Both the position numbers and the translations under genes were made by a program. The notes beneath the pieces are model-generated. The model was not told the origin of the DNA and did not search any database. It saw only the letters and a list, made by a program, of their open reading frames with translations. From Acidimicrobiales bacterium (lineage in GTDB: Bacteria > Actinomycetota > Acidimicrobiia > Acidimicrobiales > SZUA-35), in NCBI GenBank assembly GCA_024644005.1, contig JAHELU010000019.1, positions 1 through 35,023 on the forward strand: a stretch of 35,023 nt of DNA, read 5' to 3'. Below, piece after piece: positions 1-7,987 of the stretch. The first letter of the stretch is position 1. The number at the start of each line of letters is the position of its first letter.

Positions 1-138
1 CTGGCCATGCAACGGGCGTGGGTCGACGAGAACGCGGAGCTGCTGATCGAGGAGGACAACGTCCGTCCTCTGCTGTCCAAGACCTACGAGGACGGCGAGA
101 CCGCACCGGAGCCGAACCTGGAGTCGCCACCAGCCTGA
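1..138 (+). CDS. C-terminal end of an unidentified protein (partial)
   Basis: An open frame runs in from the left edge and stops with TGA at 136-138, giving the last 45 residues of a protein. The tail is acidic and then proline-rich (ends NLESPPA), with no recognisable domain. G/C-rich third positions and lack of stops support real coding. The next gene on the same strand starts 108 bases later, so the two could share a transcript, although a possible promoter lies between them. The function cannot be judged from this fragment. Confidence 0.6.
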   Translation: MAMQRAWVDENAELLIEEDNVRPLLSKTYEDGETAPEPNLESPPA

Positions 139-177
139 CCGCCCCGGTACCGGTCGCCGTGCGGCCGGGCCACTCGA

Positions 178-207
178 TCGACTCTACGTTCGACAAGGCG
201 ATAGGTT
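178..207 (+). promoter_or_regulatory. Possible promoter of the SpoIIE-type phosphatase gene
   Basis: TCGACT (178-183) and TAGGTT (202-207) are 18 bases apart, resembling an actinobacterial housekeeping promoter with a TANNNT -10 box. It lies 39 bases before the GTG start at 247. The -35 match is weak, so this is only a candidate. Confidence 0.25.
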
Positions 208-246
208 GGGGGTGAATCATCGTCGAGACGCCGGGAGTGAGGGCTG

Positions 247-1029
247 GTGGCCGACCACGACACGACCCCAGAACGCAACGAGCTGCTGCGTCTCCAGCGG
301 CTGCTGCTGCCGGCTTCCCTCCCCGCCATCGGCTGTACGCAAGCGGCTGCGGGCTACGTCGCCCACAACCATGCTTTCGAGCTAGGCGGCGACTGGTACG
401 ACCTGATCGACCGCCCGGACGACAAGGTGGTGGCGGTCATCGGCGACGTCGTCGGACATGGCGCCGAGCAGATCAGCGTCATGGGCCAGCTTCGTGCCGC
501 AGCCAACGCCTTCGCCAGAGTCTGCTCGACACCGGCCGAGATCCTGTCGATGCTGGAGGAGTTCGCTGCCGAGCTCCCCGACGCCGACATGACCACCGCC
601 CAGGTGCTCATGCTCGACGGGAGCAGGCGGATCGGGCTCGCATCGGCCGGCCATCCCCCACCACTGGTCGTGAACGGCGACGGCGACGTCACGGCGGTCG
701 ACTCCGGCCACCGGGCACCGCTCAGCCTGTTCGGGGATGGGGCGGATCAGTCCTTCGAGGCTGGAGTGGGTGACCTCGTCGTCCTCTACACCGACGGGGT
801 GGTGGAGCGGCCCGGACAGGTCATCGACAAGGGCATCGACGAGTTGGGAGCGTTCATATCCGAGCACCGGTCGAAGTCCGTGTCGGAGATCGTCGATGCC
901 ACCCTGGAGCACTTCGCCGGCGCCGCAACGGACGACATGGCCCTGCTGGTCCTCCGCCCGGTTCACGAGCGCAGCGACCGGTACCGGCTCCAGCGCAAGC
1001 AGACGGTCGCCGTCCGGATCGCCGACTGA
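247..1029 (+). CDS. SpoIIE/RsbU-type PP2C protein serine phosphatase
   Basis: This is a 260-residue stand-alone phosphatase of the SpoIIE/RsbU (PP2C-like) family, which dephosphorylates STAS-domain anti-sigma antagonists and so releases a partner-switched sigma factor. Metal-binding signatures are visible in order: GGDWYD (about residues 47-52), GDVVGHG (about 66-72), AGHPPPL (about 134-140), YTDGVVE (about 180-186) and DDMALLV near the C-terminus. No PAS, GAF or HAMP sensor precedes the catalytic domain, so the input signal is unknown. The GTG at 247 is chosen because a GGGAGTGAGGG purine tract lies just upstream and the homology begins soon after. A plausible substrate is the STAS protein at 5017-5331, which keeps its phosphorylatable Ser; that pairing is inferred from proximity. 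The deaminase gene downstream is convergent, 11 bases away. Confidence 0.9.
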   Translation: MADHDTTPERNELLRLQRLLLPASLPAIGCTQAAAGYVAHNHAFELGGDWYDLIDRPDDKVVAVIGDVVGHGAEQISVMGQLRAAANAFARVCSTPAEILSMLEEFAAELPDADMTTAQVLMLDGSRRIGLASAGHPPPLVVNGDGDVTAVDSGHRAPLSLFGDGADQSFEAGVGDLVVLYTDGVVERPGQVIDKGIDELGAFISEHRSKSVSEIVDATLEHFAGAATDDMALLVLRPVHERSDRYRLQRKQTVAVRIAD

Positions 1030-1040
1030 TCACCGGGCGC

Positions 1041-1475
1041 TCAGGTCTTCTTCGGCCCCCTGGGTAGCAGGTCGCCGAGGACGGCGATGTCAGCATCACC
1101 CTCGGGAGTCGTGGCGGCCACCACCAGGTCGGCGTCGCCGAGCTCGAGGGCGACCTGCAGGCAGGCGCCACAGGGGAACGTGATGGAGCCGTCGGTTCGA
1201 GGCGACGCCAACACGAGCGCCACCGGTTCCTCGCCTGCTGCGATGGTGGCGAACAGGGCCACCCGTTCGGCGCACATCGCCAGACCGAGTGACACGTTCT
1301 CGACGAGCGATCCCGTGATGATCGATCCGCTGCGGGTACGAACGGCCGCACCCATGCGAAACCCCGAATAGGGGGCATAGGCCCGGTCTCGGGCACTGAC
1401 GGCGGCCTGGAGGAGATCGGAGCCGACGACGTCGACGGGGTCGGCGGCGGCGCTGGACTCGCTGCGTTCGCTCAT
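1041..1475 (-). CDS. cdd: Cytidine deaminase
   Basis: A 144-residue zinc-dependent cytidine deaminase of the small homotetrameric type, which converts cytidine and deoxycytidine to uridines in pyrimidine salvage. The zinc and catalytic signature is visible as CAERVAL (Cys ligand plus the proton-shuttling Glu) and PCGACLQ (two further Cys ligands). YAPYSGFRMGAA and VENVSLG are the usual substrate-binding stretches. The start at 1475 is preferred over an in-frame upstream codon because the upstream gene on this strand stops at 1477 (TGA-C-ATG). The two genes are thus separated by one base and probably translated together. Length is as expected for the family. Confidence 0.9.
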   Translation of the reverse strand: MSERSESSAAADPVDVVGSDLLQAAVSARDRAYAPYSGFRMGAAVRTRSGSIITGSLVENVSLGLAMCAERVALFATIAAGEEPVALVLASPRTDGSITFPCGACLQVALELGDADLVVAATTPEGDADIAVLGDLLPRGPKKT

Positions 1476-1476
1476 G

Positions 1477-1755
1477 TCAGGTGGCCAACCGGATCGTCTG
1501 CCAGGCGATGACGGCGGCACCGAGCAGGCGGCGCCAGGGGTTCACGCCCCGCAGCAGCTCGCCGGCGCCCCAGTACAGCCACAGGACCGTCAGGATGCCA
1601 CCGGCGACGTCGTACACCGTCGACCCGTTGCCGGCCAGAGCTCGCACCAACCACCCGAACGCAATGACGAACAGGGGCCAGTTGGGGAACTGGGCGATCG
1701 TCACCTCGCCAGTCTCACGATTCTCGAACCACCAACGAGGCGAGCCGACCCTCAT
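1477..1755 (-). CDS. Small conserved membrane protein, two transmembrane segments
   Basis: A 92-residue protein beginning MRVGSPRWWFENRETGEV, followed by a hydrophobic segment (about residues 24-40), a loop, a second segment (about 48-62) and a conserved-looking RGVNPWRRLLGAAV helix. I recognise the general pattern (a WW/F-x-R-x-TG-E/R start, then NPWRRLLGA) from small actinobacterial membrane proteins of unknown function. The frame extends upstream, but the early portion is low-complexity and lacks this pattern, so the ATG at 1755 is chosen. It is coupled to the cytidine deaminase gene with one base between them. The function is unknown. Confidence 0.7.
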   Translation of the reverse strand: MRVGSPRWWFENRETGEVTIAQFPNWPLFVIAFGWLVRALAGNGSTVYDVAGGILTVLWLYWGAGELLRGVNPWRRLLGAAVIAWQTIRLAT

Positions 1756-1991
1756 GCCGACCCCACTGCGCTCATCACATCGATCGGAGATCTCGAGGCC
1801 AGGGTTGTCGGTTGCATGGTCGTCCTTCGTCGAACCGGTGGAGCGCACGGTAGCGCGACCGCCGGAGCCGGTAAACATCTCAGCGACGCGAGGGCGACGA
1901 ATCCGACCCGCCGTGGTGGTCGGATCCCGAGCCAAACTGGGACGGTGAATCTCGCTGCTCCCCGACCGACCACGTCCAGGACAGGTTGGCG

Positions 1992-2357
1992 ATGACGGCG
2001 GTCGGCCGGCTCATGCGCCACGATGGAACCGGCTGGTCCCCGGTGGGCGAACCGCTCCCCCCGTTCGCCCACGCCCCGCCGTCGCCGAGCCTGCTCATCG
2101 CCCCATGGATCCTGCCCAAGGAGCTCGCCCCGAGGCCCTACGACGTGATCGTGGTCGGTGAGCTGGCCCACCAGCTGATGGCCCGGTGCCCGGAGGACGA
2201 CCAGGCCTACCTGGACCTTGCCCAGCAGACCATGCTGTTCCAGGACCCGGATGTGGTCATGGCGTGGCTGGCCGAGATCGAGCTCTGGATCGGACGCCGA
2301 CTCGACCAGCAGCGACCGTGGCCTGAGCCGCCTGCCGAGCAGGACGACCGGCAATGA
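1992..2357 (+). CDS. Hypothetical protein, 121 residues
   Basis: A soluble protein beginning MTAVGRLMRHDGTGW, with PYDVIVVGELAHQLMARCPEDD in the middle and an acidic/Trp-containing helix (VVMAWLAEIELWIGRRL) near the end. I recognise no domain. The ATG at 1992 follows a purine-rich AGGACAGG; a TTG two codons earlier is a less likely start. The gene is divergent from the small membrane protein gene and ends three bases before a long hairpin that probably terminates it. Codon use matches the neighbours. Confidence 0.6.
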   Translation: MTAVGRLMRHDGTGWSPVGEPLPPFAHAPPSPSLLIAPWILPKELAPRPYDVIVVGELAHQLMARCPEDDQAYLDLAQQTMLFQDPDVVMAWLAEIELWIGRRLDQQRPWPEPPAEQDDRQ

Positions 2358-2682
2358 CAAACGGCCCGTCCGGATGCTGCGGAGGGGGGGCGGTCGCATC
2401 CAGGACGGGCCGTTCAGATGAGCCGCAACGATGCGGCTGTGAGGCGACCGAACAGGGGGATTCGGTTGCTGAGAGAGATGTACCCGGTCGACCACCGTTG
2501 AAACTAGATTGCCCGAGAATTCTTCGAACCGGCTCGAAAGGGTCGCCAACCGCCTCGGCGGCTGCCCAGCGGCTGCTGTCGTCCCAACGCCGAGCCGGTA
2601 CGGTGACCGGGAGCCGACAGCACCGATGACGTGGGCACAGCCAGTCGTCGGGCGGTAGTTCATCCGGAGGAACGACGTATCG
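2358..2682. other. Gene-free stretch between hypothetical gene and MFS/spermidine-synthase gene
   Basis: This 325-base interval holds the long terminator hairpin and, directly after it, a second perfect 7-bp stem with a 4-base loop (2421-2438). A TAGATT hexamer at 2505-2510 could be a -10 box. A GGAGG ribosome-binding site (2666-2670) lies near the next start. I see no convincing RNA gene or coding region in the rest. Confidence 0.5.
2360..2414 (+). terminator. Long stem-loop, probable terminator
   Basis: The sequence 2360-2377 is the inverse complement of 2396-2414, apart from a single bulged A at 2402. This gives an 18-bp stem around an 18-base G-rich loop and starts three bases after the stop codon. 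There is no U-tract, as is common for actinobacterial intrinsic terminators. Confidence 0.65.
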
Positions 2683-4128
2683 GTGGTGAAGACAACGAGC
2701 ATGTCCCGGCGCTACGCACAGGTGCTGGTCTTCGTCACCTCGGGCGCCGTACTGGTGCTGGAGATCCTCGCCGGTCGACTCATGGCCCCCTATGTCGGGG
2801 TGTCGCTCGAGACCTTCACGGGGATCATCGGCACCGTCCTGGCCGGGATCGCCCTCGGTGCGGCCGTCGGTGGCCGCCTCGCCGACCGTTACGATCCCCA
2901 GCGCCTGATCGGTCCGGCGTTGATGCTCGGTGGCGTGGCGAGCTGGCTCTAGATCCCGATCGTCGGCTTCCTCGGCCCCGGGGTCGGCCGGGCCGTTCCG
3001 GCGATCGTGACCCTGTCGTTCTTCGGGTTCTTCGCTCCTGCCATGCTCCTCACCGCGGTGAGCCCGATGGTGGCCAAGCTCCTGTTGCAGAACCTGAGAG
3101 AGACCGGGGAAGTGGTGGGAGGGCTGTCGGCGGCGGGAACGGTGGGTGCGCTGTTCGGCACCTTCTTCACAGGTTTCGTGCTCGTCTCGGCGGCACCGAC
3201 TCGTCCGGTCATCATCGCCCTCGGCGGCCTCCTCGTGGTCTGGGGGCTCGTACACGCACTCACCCGTGGCGCCGGGCAGCTCCCATCGGCCGGGGCCGGT
3301 CTCGGGGCGATCGCGGTGCTCGTCCTCGCCGCAGCTGCGGCCGATCCCTGCGATTTCGAGTCCGCATACGCCTGTGGGCGGATCACGGTCGATGACGGCG
3401 ACGACTCGCTGCGATTCCTCGTCCTCGACACGCTCCGCCACGGCGCCGTCGACCTCGACGACCCCACCCACCTGGAGTTCCGCTACATCAACGTCATCGG
3501 CGACGCGATCGACGCCATGCCGCCGGGCCGGCTCGACGCCCTCCATCTCGGCGGCGGCGCCTTCAACGTTCCCCGGTACGTCACTGCCACTCGACCGGGC
3601 TCGACCCACCTGGTGCTGGAGATCGACCCCCTGCTGGTCGATGTGGCCCGGGACGAGCTGGGTCTCGTGACCGGACCGGACCTGCGGGTCGTCACCGGTG
3701 ACGCCAGGCTGGCCCTGGCCGATCTGCCCACCGACTCGTACGACCTGATCGTGGGCGATGCCTTCGGCGGGCTGAGCGTTCCCTGGCACCTGACGACGTC
3801 CGAGTTCATCGCAGAGCTCGACCGCGTGCTGCGACCGGACGGCCTGTACGTGATGAACGTGATCGACGGTGGCGAGAACCGGTTCGTCGAAGCGGAGCTC
3901 GCAACCCTGGCGGAGCACTTCGACCATCGTGGTGCGGTGGTCCCGAACGACTGGCCGCAACCCGCGCCGGCCAACCAGATCCTGATCGCCTCGGACGCAC
4001 CCCTTCCGGAGCTGGACGTCGAGCTCGCGCACGGGGTGGTCGTCGGCGACATCGACCTCTTCGCCGGCGACGGGCAGATCCTGACCGACGACTTCGCCCC
4101 GGTGGAGCAGCTCGCAGCGAATCCCTGA
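2683..4128 (+). pseudogene. Fused MFS-like/spermidine synthase-like gene interrupted by in-frame TAG
   Basis: One frame of 482 codons encodes a polytopic membrane half followed by a spermidine-synthase-like methyltransferase-fold domain. A TAG at 2950-2952 interrupts it at codon 90, within the membrane half (GGVASWL-stop-IPIVGF). Both sides match the same family: LEILAGRLMAPYVGVSLETFTGIIG before the stop, then helices, HLGGGAFNVPRYV, an EIDP nucleotide-binding acidic motif, GDARLAL and YDLIVGDAFGG after it. A second piece could restart at GTG 3007, giving 373 residues that keep the synthase-like domain. No frameshift is needed. It is either a recent nonsense mutation, a sequencing error or an amber readthrough. 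Family members are thought to be polyamine-like aminopropyl transferases or membrane sensors; the exact substrate is unknown. Confidence 0.75.
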
Positions 4129-4153
4129 CGTGACCGGTCGACGATCGGACCGA

Positions 4154-4876
4154 TCAGGCGGAGAAGTCGCTGCTCGGCAGGTCCTGCGCCCCGCTCTCCA
4201 GCGCGTCGCAGATCGCCGTGGCCACCGCGGCCGGCTGCAGCCCCTGAGGCATCTTGGGGGCGTCGCCCTCGATGGGGCGGTCGGCCAGCCCCGTCTCGGT
4301 GTGGGGCGGCCGGGCGTCGAGGATGCGGATCTTGGCTCGCCTGGCCTCTCTCGCCGCCGCCTCGTCGAACGAGCGGACCGCCGCCTTCGACGCGCCGTAG
4401 GCCGCCATACCGGGCAGGTTCTGCTCGGCGATCACGCCCGAGATGTTCACGATCGCCCCTCCCGGTCGGAGCTGGCCGAGCGCCACCCTGGTCAACATGA
4501 TCGACACGAAGGTGTTGGTGAGGAACAGCTCCTCCATCGCGTCGATCGACAGATCGGTGACCGGCCCGAACGCCACGACACCGACCGCGTTGATCACGAC
4601 GTCGAGCCCTCCCCCCGCTCTGGCGGCTTCGGTCACCGCCTGCCGGCAGGCGTCCGCTGTGCGGAGGTCGATGGCCAGCCGGGTGCCCGGAACGGTGAGC
4701 CGGTCGAGCGGTTCCTGGCGGCGGGCCACGAGGGTCGACTTGGCCCCCCGACGGTGCAGCTCGTCGGCCAAGGCAGAGCCGAGTCCGCCGCTGGCGCCCG
4801 TCAGGAGCACCGACGCTCCCCGCAGCGGATGAGCTGGCTGCGTCGTGTCGTTCGACTCGGTTGGGGTCTGGGTCAT
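4154..4876 (-). CDS. Short-chain dehydrogenase/reductase
   Basis: A 240-residue classical SDR. The Rossmann nucleotide-binding motif TGASGGLGSALA is near residue 26, the NNAG-equivalent reads NAVG, and the catalytic triad region has Ser (NISGV) and YGASK. The Arg in LVARRQEPL after the second strand is compatible with NADP(H) preference. The ATG at 4876 is chosen because GAGGT sits six bases upstream and the further upstream extension is low-complexity (repeated Pro-Asp). The substrate cannot be predicted. It converges on the interrupted MFS/synthase gene (25 bases apart) and is divergent from the STAS gene. Confidence 0.85.
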   Translation of the reverse strand: MTQTPTESNDTTQPAHPLRGASVLLTGASGGLGSALADELHRRGAKSTLVARRQEPLDRLTVPGTRLAIDLRTADACRQAVTEAARAGGGLDVVINAVGVVAFGPVTDLSIDAMEELFLTNTFVSIMLTRVALGQLRPGGAIVNISGVIAEQNLPGMAAYGASKAAVRSFDEAAAREARRAKIRILDARPPHTETGLADRPIEGDAPKMPQGLQPAAVATAICDALESGAQDLPSSDFSA

Positions 4877-5004
4877 CGCTACCTCGTCGATCGGTTCGGG
4901 GCGCCGATGGTATCGCCCACCGCGATCCGGTGTCGGGTCCGGGTCCGGGGCCGGGGCCGGGTCGGCCAATCGGGATCTGAGCAGGCCTGCACCCGCCGCA
5001 CCGG

Positions 5005-5010
5005 TATCCT
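5005..5010 (+). promoter_or_regulatory. Leaderless-type -10 box of the STAS-RsbW-sigma operon
   Basis: TATCCT lies exactly six bases before the GTG at 5017, and no convincing Shine-Dalgarno sequence is present. This is the geometry of leaderless actinobacterial genes, where transcription starts at or next to the start codon. Confidence 0.45.
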
Positions 5011-5016
5011 ACGGGC

Positions 5017-5331
5017 GTGGCTTCAGACGACAATCTGACCGTGACCGTTTCCGAGGACGACCCGACGGTCGTCGTGGCCGAAGGTCAGATCGACTCCCAC
5101 ACGTCCACCAAGCTCGACGAGGCGCTGGCCGGCTACGCCGCCACCGAGTCGATCTCGGTCGATCTCTCCGAGGTGAGCTTCGTCGACTCGTCCGGTCTCC
5201 GGGTGATCGTCCGGGCCCACAAGCGCCACAACGAGGGCGGCGGCGGCTTGACCGTCGTCCGGCCGAGCCAATCGGTGACACGGCTGCTCGACATGACCGG
5301 CCTCACCTCAGAGCTGACGATCAGGGCCTGA
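5017..5331 (+). CDS. STAS-domain anti-sigma factor antagonist (RsbV/SpoIIAA-like)
   Basis: A 104-residue single STAS domain. In this family the unphosphorylated protein binds an RsbW-type anti-sigma factor and frees the sigma factor; phosphorylation by RsbW inactivates it and a SpoIIE/RsbU phosphatase restores it. The phosphorylation motif FVDSSGLRVI is intact (about residues 53-62), so switching by phosphorylation is possible. The GTG start at 5017 is supported by a TATCCT box six bases upstream. The gene is followed 76 bases later by an RsbW-like gene, then the sigma factor gene, the normal order of a partner-switching operon. The phosphatase at 247-1029 is a likely activator. Confidence 0.9.
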   Translation: MASDDNLTVTVSEDDPTVVVAEGQIDSHTSTKLDEALAGYAATESISVDLSEVSFVDSSGLRVIVRAHKRHNEGGGGLTVVRPSQSVTRLLDMTGLTSELTIRA

Positions 5332-5407
5332 GGGCCGATCACCGCTCGCCCGCCCAGCGATGGCAGAGAGATCTCACGGTGCCGACAGCGGCAAACGAGA
5401 GGAAGTG

Positions 5408-5785
5408 ATGAGTTCGAACATCGAGTGGAGCGTCAACCTCGACCTCCCCGCCGCCAACCGCTACCTCCATATCGTCCGGTTGACCACCGCCGGGGCGGCG
5501 GCCGAAGCCGGGCTCGACGCAGAGGAGGTGGACGACGTCAAGATCGCGATCGACGAGCTCTGCTCGATCGTGATCGACGCCGCCGGCGACGACGATCGGA
5601 TCTCGCTCCGCTTCCTGGCCGGCGACGGGCGATTGATGGTCGAGGGCTCGGCCCCGCCCGGCGCGGAGCTCGAGGTCGACGAGTTGGCGCGGGCCATCCT
5701 CGACGCGACGCTCGACGGGCTGGAGCTCGGCCCGGATCGCCCAGACGGCGGTTTCCGTCTGACCAAGATCCGCAGTGGCCTCTGA
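5408..5785 (+). CDS. RsbW-like anti-sigma regulatory protein, degenerate ATP site
   Basis: A 125-residue GHKL/HATPase-fold protein in the anti-sigma position between the STAS and sigma genes. The region DDVKIAIDELCSIVIDA aligns with the N box of RsbW-type kinases, but the Mg-ATP-coordinating Asn (normally ExxxN) is Ile here. The C-terminal GGFRLTKIR resembles the last glycine box only loosely. It may therefore bind the sigma factor without efficient kinase activity; this is inference from the missing residue. ATG 5408 is chosen over ATG 5360 because GAGAGGAAG stands just before it. The stop overlaps the sigma factor start by 11 bases, implying translational coupling. Confidence 0.8.
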   Translation: MSSNIEWSVNLDLPAANRYLHIVRLTTAGAAAEAGLDAEEVDDVKIAIDELCSIVIDAAGDDDRISLRFLAGDGRLMVEGSAPPGAELEVDELARAILDATLDGLELGPDRPDGGFRLTKIRSGL

Positions 5786-6545
5786 CGGCCCGGCGGCCGC
5801 CGATCTCGGCCGGTTCGAGGAATACCGGCGAACGGGCAGCATCGACCTTCGCAACGAGCTGGTCGAGGAGCACCTGAACCTGGCCCGGGCGTTCGCCAGG
5901 CGCTACTCCAACCGGGGGGTGGCGCTCGAGGATCTCGAGCAGGTGGCCCGGATGAGCCTGATCGGTGCGGTCGAGCGGTTCGATCCGGAGGTCGGCGTGC
6001 GGTTCTCGACCTTCGCAGGACGGACGGTCGATGGCGAGCTGAAGCGCTACTTCCGCGACAAGGCGTGGTCGGTCCGGGTTCCCCGCCGCTATCAGGATCT
6101 CGGCCTGGCGATACGGGCCGCCCTGGACACCCTGACGAAGGAGTTGGAGCGACCGCCGACGATCCCGGAGCTCGCCGAGGCAGTGGGGGCCGAGATAGAC
6201 GAGGTGGTGGCCTCGATGGAGGCGTCTCAGGCCTTCCGGGCTGACTCGATCGATGCGCCATCCGGGGCAGACGGCGACGCCCCTACGATCGCAGACGAGC
6301 TCGGGGCATCGGACATCGGGCCCAGCGCTTTCGAGAATCGGGAGCTCGTCGGCGATCTGCTGCGGCGGCTACCCGAGCGCGAGCGGCGCATCGTCGAGCT
6401 CCGGTTCTTCGGCGAGCGCAGCCAGCGGGACATCGCCAAGGAGGTCGGGATCAGTCAGATGCACGTGTCCCGGCTGCTTCGCAAGGCCCTGGCGACGCTC
6501 CGGTCGTCGATCGAGGTCGACGGGCAGGGTGGCGAGCTGTCCTGA
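5775..6545 (+). CDS. SigB/SigF/SigG-type alternative RNA polymerase sigma factor
   Basis: A 256-residue group 3 sigma-70 factor. Region 2 runs from LVEEHLNLARAFARRY through DLEQVARMSLIGAVERFDP to GVRFSTFAGRTVDGELKRYFRDKAWSVRVPRR. Region 3 holds PTIPELAEAVG, and region 4 has LPERERRIVELRFFGERSQRDIAKEVGISQMHVSRLLRKAL, a complete helix-turn-helix. This architecture with an upstream STAS and RsbW gene matches general-stress sigma factors such as B. subtilis SigB and mycobacterial SigF. The GTG at 5775 lies inside the end of the RsbW-like gene. Such factors usually recognise GTTT-N14-17-GGGTAT promoters, and four matching elements occur 0.9-2 kb downstream (7453-8532), suggesting local targets. 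Confidence 0.92.
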   Translation: MASDGPAAADLGRFEEYRRTGSIDLRNELVEEHLNLARAFARRYSNRGVALEDLEQVARMSLIGAVERFDPEVGVRFSTFAGRTVDGELKRYFRDKAWSVRVPRRYQDLGLAIRAALDTLTKELERPPTIPELAEAVGAEIDEVVASMEASQAFRADSIDAPSGADGDAPTIADELGASDIGPSAFENRELVGDLLRRLPERERRIVELRFFGERSQRDIAKEVGISQMHVSRLLRKALATLRSSIEVDGQGGELS

Positions 6546-6555
6546 GGCGACGACC

Positions 6556-7443
6556 CTACGCGGCGGCGACGGGCTGGCGAGCGCTGGCCCTCGCCACGGC
6601 CCGCTGCCAGCTCGGCGAGGTGCCGAGCGCCCATCGGAGGAAGCCGACGGCGGTCCTGCCGCCGAGCATTGCCGAGGGTGGGGCGGTCAGGTCGAGGACG
6701 GCAGCGAGACCCGGCGGTAGCGTGGCAACGGCGGCCCAGAACATCGGCCGGTAGCCGAGCATCACGGGCGCCGGGAGTGGCGGGCGCTCGAGGAACGCCA
6801 CCGCCGACCGCGATGCATCCGACGGCTCGATATCGGGATGATCGACCAGCCAGGCGGTCAGCTCCGCCGCGGTGAGCGGGAGCGGGTCGACGTCGAGCAG
6901 CCGTCCGATGACGGCCTGCTCCGCCACGAAGCGGTCGGCCTCGGCGTCGCTGAGCGATCGAGGCCCGAACTGCCGGTAGGCGGTGAGGAACGAATCGGTG
7001 AGCGCGTTGTGGACCCAGGCACCGAGCGACGGGCTGAAGGCGCTGTATGGCCGACCTCGTTCCGACCGACCACGAATCGGTCGATGGGCGTGCTTCACCG
7101 CCGAGACCACGGCCTCGACCTCGGGCTCCGCCCCGAAGGTGGTTGCGGTCACCCAGGCCGATGTCCTCGACAGCCGTCCGAGCGTGTCGTCCCGGAAGGA
7201 CGAGTGGTCCATCACGCCGGCCACAACCTCGGGATGTGCGGCCTGGACGAGCAGCGCTCGTATGCCGGCGACGAATGCGGCCACGTCGCCGATGACCGGC
7301 CACGAAACCGAGTCGGGGCCGAGCAGGCCGGGGTCGCCGGGGAATGACTCGGTGTCGGCGAGTGGGTCCGGGGCTTGGGAGAAGAGCTCCGTTGTGGACC
7401 TCGTGATCCGGGAACGGACGCCGTCGACTGCAGCACTCAACAT
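6556..7443 (-). CDS. DUF2236 / MpaB-family putative oxygenase
   Basis: A 295-residue protein of the DUF2236 family (mpaB/latex-clearing-protein-related), proposed to use a heme-like cofactor. Recognisable stretches are PVIGDVAAFVAGIRALLVQAAHPEVVAGV, with the family's HP motif, then HSSFRDDTLGRLSRTSAWVTATTFG and AFSPSLGAWVHNALTDSFLTAY with its conserved His. The substrate is unknown. AGGAG lies ten bases before the ATG. A GTTT-N17-GGGTAG element ends nine bases before the start codon, so the gene may be read directly by the nearby general-stress sigma factor. It converges on the sigma gene with a 10-base gap. Confidence 0.88.
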   Translation of the reverse strand: MLSAAVDGVRSRITRSTTELFSQAPDPLADTESFPGDPGLLGPDSVSWPVIGDVAAFVAGIRALLVQAAHPEVVAGVMDHSSFRDDTLGRLSRTSAWVTATTFGAEPEVEAVVSAVKHAHRPIRGRSERGRPYSAFSPSLGAWVHNALTDSFLTAYRQFGPRSLSDAEADRFVAEQAVIGRLLDVDPLPLTAAELTAWLVDHPDIEPSDASRSAVAFLERPPLPAPVMLGYRPMFWAAVATLPPGLAAVLDLTAPPSAMLGGRTAVGFLRWALGTSPSWQRAVARASARQPVAAA

Positions 7444-7452
7444 GATGGTCTC

Positions 7453-7479
7453 CTACCCTCGGCTCATCGGGGCCGAAAC
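7453..7479 (-). promoter_or_regulatory. SigB/SigF-type promoter candidate for the DUF2236 gene
   Basis: On the minus strand GTTT (7479-7476), a 17-base spacer and GGGTAG (7458-7453) match the GTTT-N15-17-GGGTAN pattern known for SigF/SigB-class sigma factors. The -10 box ends nine bases before the ATG at 7443, predicting a very short or absent leader. Confidence 0.55.
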
Positions 7480-7493
7480 GTCGTGCAGCATCA

Positions 7494-7910
7494 TCAGGTC
7501 TGCGGCTCGATCATGCAGCTGACAGAGGTGCAGCCCTGATCGCCGTGAACCCACATCCCGGAGACGAGCGCATCGACGATGGCCAATCCTCGGCCCCGGT
7601 CCGCCAGCGGATCGGCATCGGAACGAGCCGGCAGCACGATCGGCTCATCGGAATGCCGGGCGTTGGTCACCGTGAGGAATACGTCCGGTCCTGACAACAG
7701 CACCTCGAGCTCGATGAGACCGCCGGCGCCGTGTTCCACTGCGTTCGCTGCGAGCTCCGCCACGACGAGCTCGACATCGGCCGTCAACCGTGACGGTACG
7801 CGGGAGGCTTCGAGGAAGCTGCGAACCTGCTTGCGGGCTTGCGCCGCAGCGACATGGTCCGGTTCGAACCGGAGGTCCAACCTGTCCTCCAGAACTCGGT
7901 CGGCGATCAT
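7494..7910 (-). CDS. Anti-sigma regulatory factor, RsbW-like serine kinase (HATPase_c_2)
   Basis: A 138-residue GHKL-fold protein. The N box ELVVAELAANAVEHG keeps the Glu and Asn needed for Mg-ATP binding, and the C-terminal glycine box DRGRGLAIVDALVSG is present, while the G1 position reads VTNA instead of VxDxG. It is therefore a better conserved kinase than the RsbW-like protein encoded in the sigma operon. Known relatives bind a sigma factor or phosphorylate a STAS protein; its partner here is inferred to be the nearby SigB/SigF-type sigma or its STAS antagonist. It has a close match to a SigF-type promoter about 78 bases upstream, so it could form a negative feedback loop. The DUF2236 gene follows 50 bases later. 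Confidence 0.85.
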   Translation of the reverse strand: MIADRVLEDRLDLRFEPDHVAAAQARKQVRSFLEASRVPSRLTADVELVVAELAANAVEHGAGGLIELEVLLSGPDVFLTVTNARHSDEPIVLPARSDADPLADRGRGLAIVDALVSGMWVHGDQGCTSVSCMIEPQT

Positions 7911-7987
7911 GACACAGTAGCTCTCCGGGCCGATCCGAAGCGTCGGCCTGGGGCGCCGGTCGAGCGATAGGTGATCATGTCTGGCAC

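Noticed and set aside
2446-2515. TPP-riboswitch-like words (CTGAGAGAG, then CCGTTGAA)
   Set aside because: The second conserved arm (GGATAATGCCAGCG-like) is absent, and the downstream gene is not a thiamin gene.
2950-2952. TAG as pyrrolysine in the MFS/synthase gene
   Set aside because: Nothing in the window suggests pyrrolysine use, and the position is a hydrophobic helix region, not an active site.
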